A stretch of 42,126 bases of DNA from an uncultured Chryseobacterium sp. (GCF_936933875.1 NZ_CAKZIK010000078.1:1-42126), one strand, 5' to 3'; positions 8,201-17,081 are shown, counted from the stretch's first letter. Numbers and translations are program-made. Notes: generated from the sequence alone by a model not told the origin.

Positions 8201-9064
8201 TGGACTGTTGATGCGGACAAAAATGAATTAATCAAACAGTTGATTCACAACTACAAAATCAAGTTCAACGATCTTTCAGGTGTTAAAAACCGCGAGAAAT
8301 TTGCAATATCCATCGGAGATGAACTTCCTGCAGGGATTATGAAGTTGGCTAAAGTTTACATCGCTAAGAAACGTAAACTGAATGTGGGAGATAAAATGGC
8401 AGGCCGTCACGGTAACAAAGGTATCGTATCACGTATCGTACGTGAAGAAGATATGCCATTCCTGGAAGACGGAACTCCAGTTGACATTGTATTGAACCCA
8501 CTTGGTGTACCTTCCCGTATGAACATCGGACAGATTTACGAAACTGTTTTGGGTTGGGCTGGTAAAAAACTGGGTATGAAGTTCGCTACGCCAATCTTCG
8601 ACGGTGCAAACCTTGATCAAATTACTGAATATACTGAACAGGCAGGTCTTCCTAAATTCGGAAACACTTATCTATACGACGGTGGTACCGGAGAAAGATT
8701 TACACAACCTGCAACTGTTGGTGTAATTTATATGTTGAAGTTGGGTCACATGGTTGATGATAAAATGCACGCACGTTCTATCGGACCTTATTCATTAATT
8801 ACGCAGCAGCCTCTTGGAGGTAAAGCGCAGTTTGGTGGACAGCGTTTTGGAGAGATGGAGGTTTGGGCTCTTGAAGCATTCGGAGCGTCTAACATCTTGA
8901 GAGAAATCCTGACAGTGAAGTCGGATGACGTGATTGGTAGAGCGAAAACTTACGAAGCAATCGCTAAAGGTGAAGCAATGCCTGAACCTGGAATTCCTGA
9001 ATCTTTCAACGTATTGCTTCATGAATTACAAGGTCTTGGTCTTGATGTAAGACTTGAGGAATAA
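5240..9064 (+). CDS. rpoB: RNA polymerase beta subunit
   Basis: 1274 residues, full length for a flavobacterial beta subunit. It forms the catalytic core with beta' and binds DNA and nascent RNA. Visible landmarks are the rifampicin-binding segment at about 469-505 (QLSQFMDQTNP, then HKRRLSALGPGG), with the susceptible-type Asp, His and Ser at the usual resistance positions. PIETPEGPNIGLI follows, then KMAGRHGNKG at about 1052-1061, which contains active-site lysine, and the C-terminal SxxE-rich end after the MHARSIGPYS block. The usual upstream partners rplJ and rplL are absent. A separate promoter and long leader lie in front. Only 24 bases separate its stop from a lipoprotein gene, where rpoC would normally follow. 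Confidence 0.99.
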   Translation: MSKSKAVAKAQEKRINFSSSKGRIETPNFLDIQLQSFKEFFQLETLPEQRVNEGLYKTFQENFPITDSRNQFVLEFLDYLVDSPRYSIDECVERGLTYSVPLKARLKLYCTDPEHEDFQTVIQDVYLGPVPYMTPSGSFIINGAERVIVTQLHRSPGVFFGQTYHANGTKLYYSRIIPFKGSWMEFTTDINNVMYAYIDRKKKLPLTTLLRAIGYESDKDILQIFDLAEEVKVSKAALKKVEGRTLAARVLNTWFEDFVDEDTGEVVSIERNEIILDRETILEKEHLDLILDAGVKSILIHKENSNEFSIIQNTLQKDPTNSEKEAVEYIYRQLRNADPPDEETARGIIEKLFFSEQRYSLGEVGRYRLNKKLGLNIPETTEVLTKEDIIAIVRHLIELVNSKAEVDDIDHLSNRRIKTVGEQLAGQFGVGLSRIARTIRERMNVRDNEIFTPVDLVNAKTLTSVINSFFGTNQLSQFMDQTNPLSEITHKRRLSALGPGGLSRERAGFEVRDVHHTHYGRICPIETPEGPNIGLISSLGIYAKINSLGFIETPYRKVDNGKVDLKTSAVFLNAEDEEEKVIAQANVELNDDGTFATDRIIARLDGDYPVVEPQQVDLIDVAPNQISGISASLIPFLEHDDANRALMGSNMMRQAVPLLKPQAPIVGTGLEQQVAKDSRILINAEGNGVVEYVDADKITIKYERSEDEDLISFDSAVKTYNLTKFRKTNQSTTITLRPNVRVGDKVVEGQVLCDGYATEDGELALGRNLTVAFMPWKGYNFEDAIVINEKVVREDWFTSIHVDEYSLEVRDTKLGMEELTSDIPNVSEEATKDLDENGMVRIGAEIKPGDIMIGKITPKGESDPTPEEKLLRAIFGDKAGDVKDASLKADSSLRGVVINKKLFSRNIKDKKKRTEEKIKLEEIENSYKAKFDDLRNTLLEKLGTLVNGKTSQGVKNDLEEEIIGKGVKFTTKLLQSVEDYVNVSGADWTVDADKNELIKQLIHNYKIKFNDLSGVKNREKFAISIGDELPAGIMKLAKVYIAKKRKLNVGDKMAGRHGNKGIVSRIVREEDMPFLEDGTPVDIVLNPLGVPSRMNIGQIYETVLGWAGKKLGMKFATPIFDGANLDQITEYTEQAGLPKFGNTYLYDGGTGERFTQPATVGVIYMLKLGHMVDDKMHARSIGPYSLITQQPLGGKAQFGGQRFGEMEVWALEAFGASNILREILTVKSDDVIGRAKTYEAIAKGEAMPEPGIPESFNVLLHELQGLGLDVRLEE

Positions 9065-9088
9065 TTTTAAATATTTAGTTAATTAATT

Positions 9089-10267
9089 ATGAAATATTCA
9101 ATTTTATGTATGTTACCTTTCTTGGTTCTAATTATTTCATGTAATAGAGATGATTTTCAAAATGTTACCAAGAAGGAAATTAACCTTTCAGATAAAGAAT
9201 ATATTAAAAATGCAAGCAAGTCCGAACAATTAGTCTATAAGGAATATTATTTAAAACAGGCGCTTTTGGAAATTACTCAGCATAAAATAGATATCAAAAA
9301 TATTGCATTTGATACTAAAAGAAAGGGCACAAAAAATGTGATTTTGTTAAGCGAAATTTTTTCTGAAATTAGAAAAAATGATAAAAATTTAACTAAACGA
9401 ACAGAAGATAAATTTAATGAAATTGAAGATGCATTCAATGGTTTGGACGGGCATAATTATGAAATTTCTTTTTATATACCTTTTGATTATTTATTGGATA
9501 AATCTCTAGCAAAGGGTATTACCAGTCAAATGGAACCTGAAAATATCTATATATTTGAAAAAGAAGAAATCTCTGAACAAGTTTCTTTTGAGGGGGTAAT
9601 TCTAAATGAAGATGGTGAATTTGTTTCTTATGAGCATTTAATTACTGAAGAGATGGCTGAAGACTTTGCTGAAGCAGGAAAAGCTGTAATTATTGTAGGA
9701 TTACAAGAAGAAAGTTTTATTAACCCTGAAGTTGCAACAAGTACACAAATGTCATCTTATAACCCTTACTTTAATATGCTTGACATGGCAATTAAGCAAC
9801 ATAAGGAAAGTTGGATTGGCGGGCGTTCCGAAATTACGTTCGATGGTAATATGATTGCAGGAGGTTATGTAGGAGGAATAAATCTAGCTAGTTGGAATTA
9901 TTTTACGCAATATCAATTTTGGACTCCAAGCAGAAAACAAGTAAGAGATCAACAGATGTTTTCTGTAAATAGAACTTTGGGTTATATTTTTACTGAAAAT
10001 CCAAATGCACAATTTTATACTCCTGTCTTTCAGGACGATTATGCACTAAATAGTTTAATCTATGAATATGATAATTGGCCAACAGGTAATAGATCAGTAA
10101 CTTTTAATTATAAAGGAACAAGTGTTAATATTTTATATAGATCTGCCGATCCTCCATATGATTATCGTTCATTCATAGGGCATAACGTTCCTCAATCCTT
10201 TATTGAAAATGAGGGAATTAAATACAGATTGAGTTATGGATCTAAAAATTTAACTTACCCATACTAA
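9089..10267 (+). CDS. Putative surface lipoprotein inserted between rpoB and rpoC
   Basis: 392 residues with a type II signal peptide: MKYSILCMLPFLVLIISC, with lipid on Cys18. The mature N-terminus is CNRDD, where two acidic residues close to the cysteine resemble the lipoprotein export signal of Bacteroidota (usually K/S then D/E), so surface exposure is possible. Residues about 20-115 are charged and helical. About 195-330 are rich in Trp/Tyr/Asn and Gly (SWIGGRSEITFDGNMIAGGY), typical of beta structure. No enzyme motif or family was recognised. Base composition is visibly more AT-rich than rpoB or rpoC, with rare-type codons, suggesting later acquisition. Its TAA overlaps the next ATG (TAATG), so it is translationally coupled to the barrel gene. 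No promoter or terminator was seen between it and rpoB. Confidence 0.85.
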   Translation: MKYSILCMLPFLVLIISCNRDDFQNVTKKEINLSDKEYIKNASKSEQLVYKEYYLKQALLEITQHKIDIKNIAFDTKRKGTKNVILLSEIFSEIRKNDKNLTKRTEDKFNEIEDAFNGLDGHNYEISFYIPFDYLLDKSLAKGITSQMEPENIYIFEKEEISEQVSFEGVILNEDGEFVSYEHLITEEMAEDFAEAGKAVIIVGLQEESFINPEVATSTQMSSYNPYFNMLDMAIKQHKESWIGGRSEITFDGNMIAGGYVGGINLASWNYFTQYQFWTPSRKQVRDQQMFSVNRTLGYIFTENPNAQFYTPVFQDDYALNSLIYEYDNWPTGNRSVTFNYKGTSVNILYRSADPPYDYRSFIGHNVPQSFIENEGIKYRLSYGSKNLTYPY

Positions 10268-10917
10268 TGAAAAGAATATTAATTTTTCTAATGTACCTAT
10301 ATTCCCTATCGTATTTTCAATCACAAAATGTAGATGGGAAAAAAAAATTTGACTTGAATATGGGTTTGGAATATAGAATGACACCATTTAATTTCGATAG
10401 TAATAGTACACAATATAGTCAAAATGTTACATATGATAGAGATAATCAATTAAACGGAACATCTTTGCTTATTGAGATTAATTATGAAATACTAAAAAAA
10501 ATTAAGATAGGGTTAGGACAATCAGTTAGATACGATGAATTATATTATTCTCAAACTGATGCAAAAATGATTAACAGCCTTATATTTGATACTCATGTGA
10601 GTTTAAAATATCCATTTTTTATAGGTAAACAAAAATTATTTGCTTTATTTGGATATTCGTTCATGAATAATAATTCAAAATATAAAGAAGAAAAAATCTT
10701 TGAAACCGATGAAAATGGCAATCCAATTTTATCAGCATCAACACTAAATGATTTTACTTTCGATGCGTATCACTTAGGTTTGGGTTACACATATAAAAAA
10801 TTTAATTTTTTGATAGGAACTTACTATATTGAAAAAGAACATAATTTTTCTGCTTATGGCACTTCTGCTATAGGTATGCCATATTTGCAAGTTAATTATA
10901 ACCTATACAATTTTTAA
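10267..10917 (+). CDS. Small outer-membrane beta-barrel protein, partner of the lipoprotein
   Basis: 216 residues with a signal peptide (MKRILIFLMYLYSLSYFQSQ). The mature part alternates polar and aromatic residues in strands of about ten (LNMGLEYRMTPF, SLLIEINYEI, FDAYHLGLGYTYKKFNFLIG, PYLQVNYNLYNF) and ends in an aromatic, as expected for an outer-membrane barrel of about eight strands. No family name is certain. It starts one base inside the stop of the lipoprotein gene, so a lipoprotein/barrel complex is a reasonable inference. It is as AT-rich as its partner and unlike rpoB/rpoC. The 53 bases to rpoC hold no terminator, so both genes probably ride on the polymerase transcript. Confidence 0.82.
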   Translation: MKRILIFLMYLYSLSYFQSQNVDGKKKFDLNMGLEYRMTPFNFDSNSTQYSQNVTYDRDNQLNGTSLLIEINYEILKKIKIGLGQSVRYDELYYSQTDAKMINSLIFDTHVSLKYPFFIGKQKLFALFGYSFMNNNSKYKEEKIFETDENGNPILSASTLNDFTFDAYHLGLGYTYKKFNFLIGTYYIEKEHNFSAYGTSAIGMPYLQVNYNLYNF

Positions 10918-10970
10918 GTTTATATAGAAAAATTATTAACCAGATTTTAACTAAATCTAAAATTTCAAAA

Positions 10971-13900
10971 ATGTCAAATAAAAATAAATCAAGCAGATTT
11001 ACAAAAATCACCATTGGTTTGGCTTCGCCGGAATCTATCCTGCAGGAGTCTCGTGGTGAAGTTCTAAAACCTGAAACCATCAACTACAGAACGCACAAGC
11101 CGGAAAGAGACGGTTTGTTCTGTGAAAAAATCTTCGGTCCTGTGAAGGATTACGAATGTGCTTGTGGTAAATACAAAAGAATCCGTTATAAGGGTATCGT
11201 TTGTGACCGTTGTGGTGTGGAAGTTACTGAAAAGAAAGTGCGTCGTGAAAGAATCGGGCACATCAACTTGGTAGTTCCAATCGCGCATATTTGGTATTTC
11301 CGTTCATTGCCGAACAAAATCGGTTACCTTTTGGGATTGCCTTCCAAAAAGTTGGATATGATTATCTACTATGAAAGATATGTAGTTATCCAGCAAGGTA
11401 TCGCGAAAAAAGCAGACGGTTCCGATTTCGACGAAATGGAATTCCTTACAGAAGAAGAATATTTGGACGTATTGGAAACCCTTCCAGTTGAAAACCAGTA
11501 TCTTGACGATTCTGACCCTAATAAATTCATCGCGAAAATGGGTGCAGAAGCTGTTGAAGAATTGTTGAAGAGAATCGACCTTGATGCCTTGTCTTTCGAT
11601 TTGAGACACAAAGCACACAACGAAGGTTCAAAACAAAGAAGAACAGAAGCGTTGAAGCGTCTTAACGTTGTTGAAGCATTAAGAGGTGCAAACACAAGAA
11701 TGATCAACCGTCCGGAATGGATGATTATGAGAGTTCTTCCTGTTATTCCACCAGAATTGAGACCATTGGTTCCGTTGGATGGTGGACGTTTCGCAACTTC
11801 CGATTTGAACGACCTCTACAGAAGGGTAATCATCAGAAACAACCGTTTGAAGAGACTTTTGGAAATAAAAGCTCCTGAAGTAATCTTGAGAAACGAGAAG
11901 CGTATGCTTCAGGAGTCAGTTGACTCACTTTTCGATAATACAAGAAAATCTTCAGCCGTAAAATCTGAATCAAACAGACCTTTGAAATCTCTTTCAGATT
12001 CATTGAAAGGTAAGCAAGGTCGTTTCCGTCAGAACCTTTTGGGTAAAAGGGTAGATTATTCAGCGCGTTCGGTAATTGTTGTTGGTCCAAACTTGCAACT
12101 TCACGAGTGCGGTATCCCGAAAGATATGGCTGCAGAATTGTACAAACCGTTCATCATCAGAAAACTGATTGAAAGAGGTATTGTAAAAACCGTAAAATCA
12201 GCAAAAAGAATCATCGACAGAAAAGAACCTGTTGTTTATGATATCCTTGAAAACGTGATGAAAGGACACCCGGTTCTTCTGAACAGGGCACCTACTTTGC
12301 ACAGATTGGGTATTCAGGCGTTCCAACCAAAAATGATCGAAGGAAAAGCAATTCAACTTCATCCATTGGTAACAACGGCCTTCAACGCCGACTTCGATGG
12401 TGACCAGATGGCGGTTCACTTGCCTTTGGGACCTGAAGCAATTTTGGAAGCTCAGTTGTTGATGTTAGGTTCTCAAAATATCTTGAACCCTGCAAACGGT
12501 TCTCCAATCACCGTACCTTCGCAGGACATGGTACTTGGTCTTTATTTCATGACTAAAGAAGCGTCTTCAACAGAAGATCACAAAGTGAAAGGAGAAGGTT
12601 TGGCGTTCTATTCTCCGGAAGAAGCAGAAATCGCTTATGCAGAAGGAAAAGTTTCCCTGAATGCAAAAGTAAGATGTAAACTTCCTGTGAAAAACGAAGA
12701 AGGACAGCTTGAAACCAAACTGATTGAAACAACTGTTGGTAGAATTCTTTTCAACCAAATTGTACCGAAAGAAGTAGGATACATCAACGAATTGTTGACG
12801 AAGAAATCTTTGAGAAACGTTATCGGTAGAATTTTGGCTGATACAGATTTCCCTACTACTGTGAAGTTCTTGGATGATATGAAAAACCTTGGATATTCTA
12901 ACGCATTCAAAGGTGGTCTTTCATTCTCGCTTGGTGATATCGTAATCCCTGCTGAGAAAAAGCAAATGATTGCTCAGGCTGTTGAAAATGTGGATGAAAT
13001 CAAGGCAAACTATAACATGGGTCTTATTACAGACACCGAAAGATATAACCAGGTAATCGACGTTTGGACAAATACCAACGCGGGATTAACAGAAATGATT
13101 ATGAGCAGAATGAAAACCGACCAAGGTGGATTCAACTCTGTTTATATGATGCTTGATTCCGGAGCAAGGGGTTCTAAAGAGCAGATTCGTCAGCTTTCAG
13201 GGATGAGAGGTTTGATGGCAAAACCACAAAAAGCAGGTTCTACAGGTGCTGAAATTATCGAAAACCCAATTGTTGCAAACTTTAAAGAAGGTCTTTCCAT
13301 CTTGGAGTACTTTATCTCTACTCACGGTGCTCGTAAAGGACTTGCGGATACCGCTCTTAAAACTGCTGATGCTGGTTATTTGACCAGAAGATTGGTAGAC
13401 GTGGCACAGGACGTTATCATTACTGAAGACGACTGTGGAACTTTGAGAGGTACTGAAGTTTCTGCATTGAAGAAAAACGACGAAATTGTTGAGAAAATCT
13501 CTGAAAGAATCTTAGGTAGAGTTTCTCTTCATAACGTATACGACCCGGAAACTGATGAATTAATTGTAAACGCTGATGAGTTGATTAACGAAGCATTGGC
13601 GAAGAGAATTGAAGAATCAGGAATTGAATTTGTAGAAGTACGTTCTCCGCTTACTTGTGAAGCGAAGAAAGGTATCTGTGCAAAATGTTACGGACGTAAC
13701 TTGGCAACAGGTAAGATGATTCACATGGGAGAAGCTGTAGGTGTAATCGCAGCACAGTCTATTGGTGAACCAGGAACTCAGTTAACACTTAGAACTTTCC
13801 ACCAAGGGGGTACTGCAGGAAACATTTCAGAAAATCCTTCTATCGTTGCAAGAAGAGACGGTATCGTAGAAATGGACGAAGTAAGAACCATTACTTCTGA

Positions 13901-15239
13901 AGACGAAAACGGTAACAAAGCTGAGGTTTTGGTGTCTCGTTCAACTGAATTCCGTTTGGTTGCAGATAATGAATCCAGAACTCCGCTTATGGTTGCGAAC
14001 GTTCCTTACGGTTCCATCCTTTCTGTAAAACCGGGTGATAAAGTGAAAAAAGGAGATCTTATTGCGAAATGGGATCCTTATAACGCGGTAATCATTGCGG
14101 AAACTGCAGGTAAAGTTGAGTATGAAGATATCATCCAAGGTATTTCATTCCAATTGGAAATCGACGAACAGACAGGTTTCGAAGAGAAAGTAATTTCAGA
14201 ATCAAGAAACAAAAAAGCGGTTCCTACCCTTAAAGTTGTAGATTCCAAAGGTGTTGAGCAGAAAGCATACAACCTTCCTGTTGGAGCCCACTTGATGGTT
14301 AACGATGGTGAAAAAATTAAGGCTGGTAAAGTCTTGATTAAAATCCCAAGAAAATCTGCAAAAGCGGGGGATATCACCGGAGGTCTTCCAAGAGTTACCG
14401 AATTGTTCGAAGCAAGAAATCCTTCTAACCCAGCGGTTGTTACAGAAATCGACGGTGTAGTTTCTTACGGAAAAATCAAGAGAGGTAACCGTGAATTGAT
14501 CGTTGAAGCAAAAACAGGAGAAATCAGAAAATATTTGGTGAAGCTATCCAACCAGATTTTGGTACAGGAGAACGACTTCGTAAGAGCGGGTGGAGCACTT
14601 TCTGACGGTTCTGTTACACCGGATGATATCCTTAAAATCAAAGGGCCAACTGCGGTTCAGGAATATTTGGTGAATGAAATTCAGGAAGTTTACCGTTTGC
14701 AAGGGGTAAAAATCGACGACAAGCATTTCGAAATTATCGTTCGTCAGATGATGACGAAAGTAGAAATCGTGGACGGAGGGGATACTCAGTTCTTGGAAGG
14801 AGCGCTTGAACACAAGTACGATTTCTTGGAAGAAAACAACAGAGTATTCGGACTGAAAGTAGTTGTTGAAGCTGGAGATTCTAAAGAATTCAAGCCAGGT
14901 CAGATGATTACCGCAAGAGAACTTCGTGACGAAAACTCTAAACTGAAGCGTGAAGACCAAGCTTTGGTAGAAGTAAGAGAAGCACTTCCTGCAACAGCAA
15001 TGCCTGTATTGCAAGGGATTACGAGAGCGGCACTTCAAACCAAGTCCTTCATGTCTGCAGCATCGTTCCAGGAAACTACAAAAGTTCTTAACGAAGCAGC
15101 CGTAGCTGGAAAAGTAGATGAACTAAACGGACTGAAAGAAAACGTTATCGTAGGACACAGAATTCCTGCAGGTACGGGTCTTAAAGATTACCAAAGCTTC
15201 ATCGTTGGTTCTAAGAAAGAATTCGAAGACCTTAACTAA
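10971..15239 (+). CDS. rpoC: RNA polymerase beta' subunit
   Basis: 1422 residues, full length. Beta' carries the catalytic magnesium site: NADFDGDQMAVH at about 472-483 contains the three aspartates. The N-terminal zinc finger uses Cys63, Cys65, Cys78 and Cys81. The second zinc site is in the segment ending CEAKKGICAKCYGRN. The bridge/trigger region GARGSKEQIRQLSGMRGLMA and the downstream GEPGTQLTLRTFHQGG are intact. The gene is normally the direct continuation of rpoB. Here two envelope-protein genes intervene, yet the reading frame and all motifs are undamaged. A long inverted repeat and then the DUF3467 gene follow. Confidence 0.99.
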   Translation: MSNKNKSSRFTKITIGLASPESILQESRGEVLKPETINYRTHKPERDGLFCEKIFGPVKDYECACGKYKRIRYKGIVCDRCGVEVTEKKVRRERIGHINLVVPIAHIWYFRSLPNKIGYLLGLPSKKLDMIIYYERYVVIQQGIAKKADGSDFDEMEFLTEEEYLDVLETLPVENQYLDDSDPNKFIAKMGAEAVEELLKRIDLDALSFDLRHKAHNEGSKQRRTEALKRLNVVEALRGANTRMINRPEWMIMRVLPVIPPELRPLVPLDGGRFATSDLNDLYRRVIIRNNRLKRLLEIKAPEVILRNEKRMLQESVDSLFDNTRKSSAVKSESNRPLKSLSDSLKGKQGRFRQNLLGKRVDYSARSVIVVGPNLQLHECGIPKDMAAELYKPFIIRKLIERGIVKTVKSAKRIIDRKEPVVYDILENVMKGHPVLLNRAPTLHRLGIQAFQPKMIEGKAIQLHPLVTTAFNADFDGDQMAVHLPLGPEAILEAQLLMLGSQNILNPANGSPITVPSQDMVLGLYFMTKEASSTEDHKVKGEGLAFYSPEEAEIAYAEGKVSLNAKVRCKLPVKNEEGQLETKLIETTVGRILFNQIVPKEVGYINELLTKKSLRNVIGRILADTDFPTTVKFLDDMKNLGYSNAFKGGLSFSLGDIVIPAEKKQMIAQAVENVDEIKANYNMGLITDTERYNQVIDVWTNTNAGLTEMIMSRMKTDQGGFNSVYMMLDSGARGSKEQIRQLSGMRGLMAKPQKAGSTGAEIIENPIVANFKEGLSILEYFISTHGARKGLADTALKTADAGYLTRRLVDVAQDVIITEDDCGTLRGTEVSALKKNDEIVEKISERILGRVSLHNVYDPETDELIVNADELINEALAKRIEESGIEFVEVRSPLTCEAKKGICAKCYGRNLATGKMIHMGEAVGVIAAQSIGEPGTQLTLRTFHQGGTAGNISENPSIVARRDGIVEMDEVRTITSEDENGNKAEVLVSRSTEFRLVADNESRTPLMVANVPYGSILSVKPGDKVKKGDLIAKWDPYNAVIIAETAGKVEYEDIIQGISFQLEIDEQTGFEEKVISESRNKKAVPTLKVVDSKGVEQKAYNLPVGAHLMVNDGEKIKAGKVLIKIPRKSAKAGDITGGLPRVTELFEARNPSNPAVVTEIDGVVSYGKIKRGNRELIVEAKTGEIRKYLVKLSNQILVQENDFVRAGGALSDGSVTPDDILKIKGPTAVQEYLVNEIQEVYRLQGVKIDDKHFEIIVRQMMTKVEIVDGGDTQFLEGALEHKYDFLEENNRVFGLKVVVEAGDSKEFKPGQMITARELRDENSKLKREDQALVEVREALPATAMPVLQGITRAALQTKSFMSAASFQETTKVLNEAAVAGKVDELNGLKENVIVGHRIPAGTGLKDYQSFIVGSKKEFEDLN

Positions 15240-15248
15240 ATAATTATG

Positions 15249-15323
15249 AATTTTGAATTATGGATTTTGAATTAATTTCAATTTCCATAGTTCAGAATCA
15301 TTTAAAATTAATAATTCAAAATT
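15249..15323. repeat. Long inverted repeat between rpoC and the DUF3467 gene
   Basis: aattttgaatta at 15249-15260 is the exact reverse complement of taattcaaaatt at 15312-15323. The region between contains further copies of the same word, so the RNA could form a long imperfect hairpin. There is no T-run, so it may protect or partly attenuate the message, not terminate it. Confidence 0.55.
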
Positions 15324-15334
15324 AAAAAAAGAAA

Positions 15335-15640
15335 ATGGACAACAATCAGAATCCACAAGACGGAAACATCAACATTCAATTGAACGAAATGGTAGCAGGA
15401 GGAGTATATTGCAACCTTGCATTGGTAAACCACTCTCCATCAGAATTTGTATTGGATTTCATCCAATTGATGCCGGGAGTTCAGCAAGCAAACGTAAGAT
15501 CAAGAGTAATCTTGGCTCCACTTCACGCGAAGAGAGTTCTTACAGCGCTTCAGCAAAACATCCAAAACTACGAGCAACAGTACGGAGAAATCAAAGAAGT
15601 TGAGCCTTTCGTTGTTGGACAAAATAACGTGAACGCTTAA
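15335..15640 (+). CDS. DUF3467 family protein
   Basis: 101 residues, cytoplasmic, no signal peptide. It begins with a polar tail (MDNNQNPQDGNINIQLNEM) and continues with ANLALV/HSPSEFVLDF-type strands (here VYCNLALVNHSPSEFVLDFI) and a helix ending NIQNYEQQYGEI. This matches my recollection of DUF3467, a small protein that sits directly behind rpoC in many Bacteroidota. Its role is unknown; conserved linkage suggests a link to transcription, but that is inference. A strong terminator follows its stop, so it is the last gene of the polymerase unit. Confidence 0.88.
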   Translation: MDNNQNPQDGNINIQLNEMVAGGVYCNLALVNHSPSEFVLDFIQLMPGVQQANVRSRVILAPLHAKRVLTALQQNIQNYEQQYGEIKEVEPFVVGQNNVNA

Positions 15641-15662
15641 TTCTTTTAAGAATTTAAATATG

Positions 15663-15697
15663 AATCCCGGTCAGTTTTGGCCGGGATTTTTTTTATT
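15663..15697 (+). terminator. Terminator of the rpoB-rpoC unit
   Basis: aatcccggt(c) pairs with (g)gccgggatt around a short loop and is followed by eight T and an AT-rich tail. Its stem is almost the same sequence as that at 24242-24268. Confidence 0.9.
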
Positions 15698-15740
15698 GAA
15701 TATTTAACAGAATATTAATTTCTGATTTTTTAAATCGTTG

Positions 15741-15748
15741 TAATTTTG
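15741..15748 (+). promoter_or_regulatory. -7 box (TAATTTTG)
   Basis: Exact TAnnTTTG match ending 17 bases before the ATG at 15766. A start of transcription near 15754 would give a very short leader. No convincing -33 TTTG was seen. Confidence 0.4.
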
Positions 15749-15765
15749 TTGTGTAAAATTCAGTG

Positions 15766-17040
15766 ATGAAAAATATACTTCAAATCTTATTTCTTCTTTT
15801 TACGACCCTGGTATTTGCTCAGAAAAAAGAAGCCGATACCGTACAGGTTGTCATTTCCAACCGCTACAATTCGGTAGAAGCACAAACCAAACCTTATGTC
15901 ATTATGATTTCTGCAGATGGTTTCCGTTACGATTATGCGAAAAAATATAACGCCCAAAACCTTCTGAGATTATCAGAGAACGGCGTTGCAGCAAAAGCTA
16001 TGATTCCAAGTTATCCAACGATTACCTTTCCAAATCACTGGAGTTTAATTACCGGTCTTTATCCCTCGCATCACGGACTGATTGATAATTTTTTCTACGA
16101 TTATAAGCGGAAGCAATTTTATGCGATGAGCAGTAAGGAAAATGCCGAAGATGGAAGTTGGTACGGCGGAACTCCTCTTTGGAGTTTGGCCGAAAAGCAG
16201 GGAATGCTTTCGGCGTCTATGCATTGGGTAGGTTCTGCCAGTGATGCAGGTGGAATGAGACCGTCGTATTATTACCATTATCATGAAAAATTTAGCCCGA
16301 ATGAAAAAGTGGAAAAAGTAGTGAACTGGTTGAAATTGCCAATGGACAAAAGACCGCACTTTATTACCCTATATTTCCCGGAAGTGGATGGAAACGGACA
16401 CAAATTCGGGCCTGAATCCGGCAAGACAAAGAATTCTGTGCAGCTGATCGATGCTGCAGTTGGAAGTCTGGTTCAAAAAGTTCAGAATTTGGGTTTGAAA
16501 AACGTCAACTTTGTTTTTGTTTCCGACCACGGAATGCTGGATGTGGACAATGAACATCCAATAGAAATTCCGGAAATGTTATTAAACAAAGAAAAATTTG
16601 ACATCTATAATTCCAATACGCTGCTGAGAGTTGTGGTGAAAAATCCGGCAGAAATTAATTCTGTATATAAAGAATTGAAGAAAAGTAAAAATGCCGAATA
16701 CAAAGTAATTTTGGACAAAAGGCTGAAACGAAAACTGTATTTCGCCAAACGTGATGACAAGTACAACCGTATCGGAGATATTCTTCTCATTCCAAATGCA
16801 CCAAAAGTTTTTGTTGAAAAAGGCAAAACCACTTCTGACGGAAAACATGGCTACAATCCTTTCACAACTCCGGAAATGAAAGCTACTTTTTTCGCTTGGG
16901 GAAATAATTTTAAACAAAATCTAAAAATTGATGAGTTCCGAAACGTAAATGTTTATCCTTTAGTTGCTGAAATTTTGGGATTGAAAATTAATGAGAAGAT
17001 TGATGGTGATATTAAGGTATTGGAGAAGGTTTTGAAGTAG
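15766..17040 (+). CDS. Secreted nucleotide pyrophosphatase/phosphodiesterase-like enzyme
   Basis: 424 residues from the ATG at 15766; the GTG one codon earlier is less likely. Signal peptide MKNILQILFLLFTTLVFAQ, so periplasmic or secreted. The fold is that of the alkaline phosphatase superfamily, ENPP branch, which hydrolyses phosphodiester or pyrophosphate bonds using two zinc ions. Expected ligands are visible: Asp51 in SADGF, nucleophile Thr87 in TITFPNHW, Asp and His in EVDGNGHKFGP, Asp-His in SDHGM, and a C-terminal His in SDGKHGYNP. Length is normal for bacterial NPP. Substrate (nucleotides, sugar nucleotides or phospholipid headgroups) cannot be told from sequence. It is a single-gene unit between two terminators. 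Confidence 0.93.
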   Translation: MKNILQILFLLFTTLVFAQKKEADTVQVVISNRYNSVEAQTKPYVIMISADGFRYDYAKKYNAQNLLRLSENGVAAKAMIPSYPTITFPNHWSLITGLYPSHHGLIDNFFYDYKRKQFYAMSSKENAEDGSWYGGTPLWSLAEKQGMLSASMHWVGSASDAGGMRPSYYYHYHEKFSPNEKVEKVVNWLKLPMDKRPHFITLYFPEVDGNGHKFGPESGKTKNSVQLIDAAVGSLVQKVQNLGLKNVNFVFVSDHGMLDVDNEHPIEIPEMLLNKEKFDIYNSNTLLRVVVKNPAEINSVYKELKKSKNAEYKVILDKRLKRKLYFAKRDDKYNRIGDILLIPNAPKVFVEKGKTTSDGKHGYNPFTTPEMKATFFAWGNNFKQNLKIDEFRNVNVYPLVAEILGLKINEKIDGDIKVLEKVLK

Positions 17041-17070
17041 AAAAGCTCCGAATTTCGGAGCTTTTTTTTT
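17041..17070. terminator. Bidirectional terminator between convergent genes
   Basis: aaagctccgaa / ttcggagcttt with A and T runs on both sides. It serves the phosphodiesterase gene on the plus strand and the lipoprotein gene ending at 17082 on the minus strand. Confidence 0.9.
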
Positions 17071-17081
17071 AAAATTTAATT

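Noticed and set aside
9089..10917. Toxin/immunity or phage cargo between rpoB and rpoC
   Set aside because: Both products look like envelope proteins; no nuclease, phage or immunity feature, integrase or attachment site is visible.
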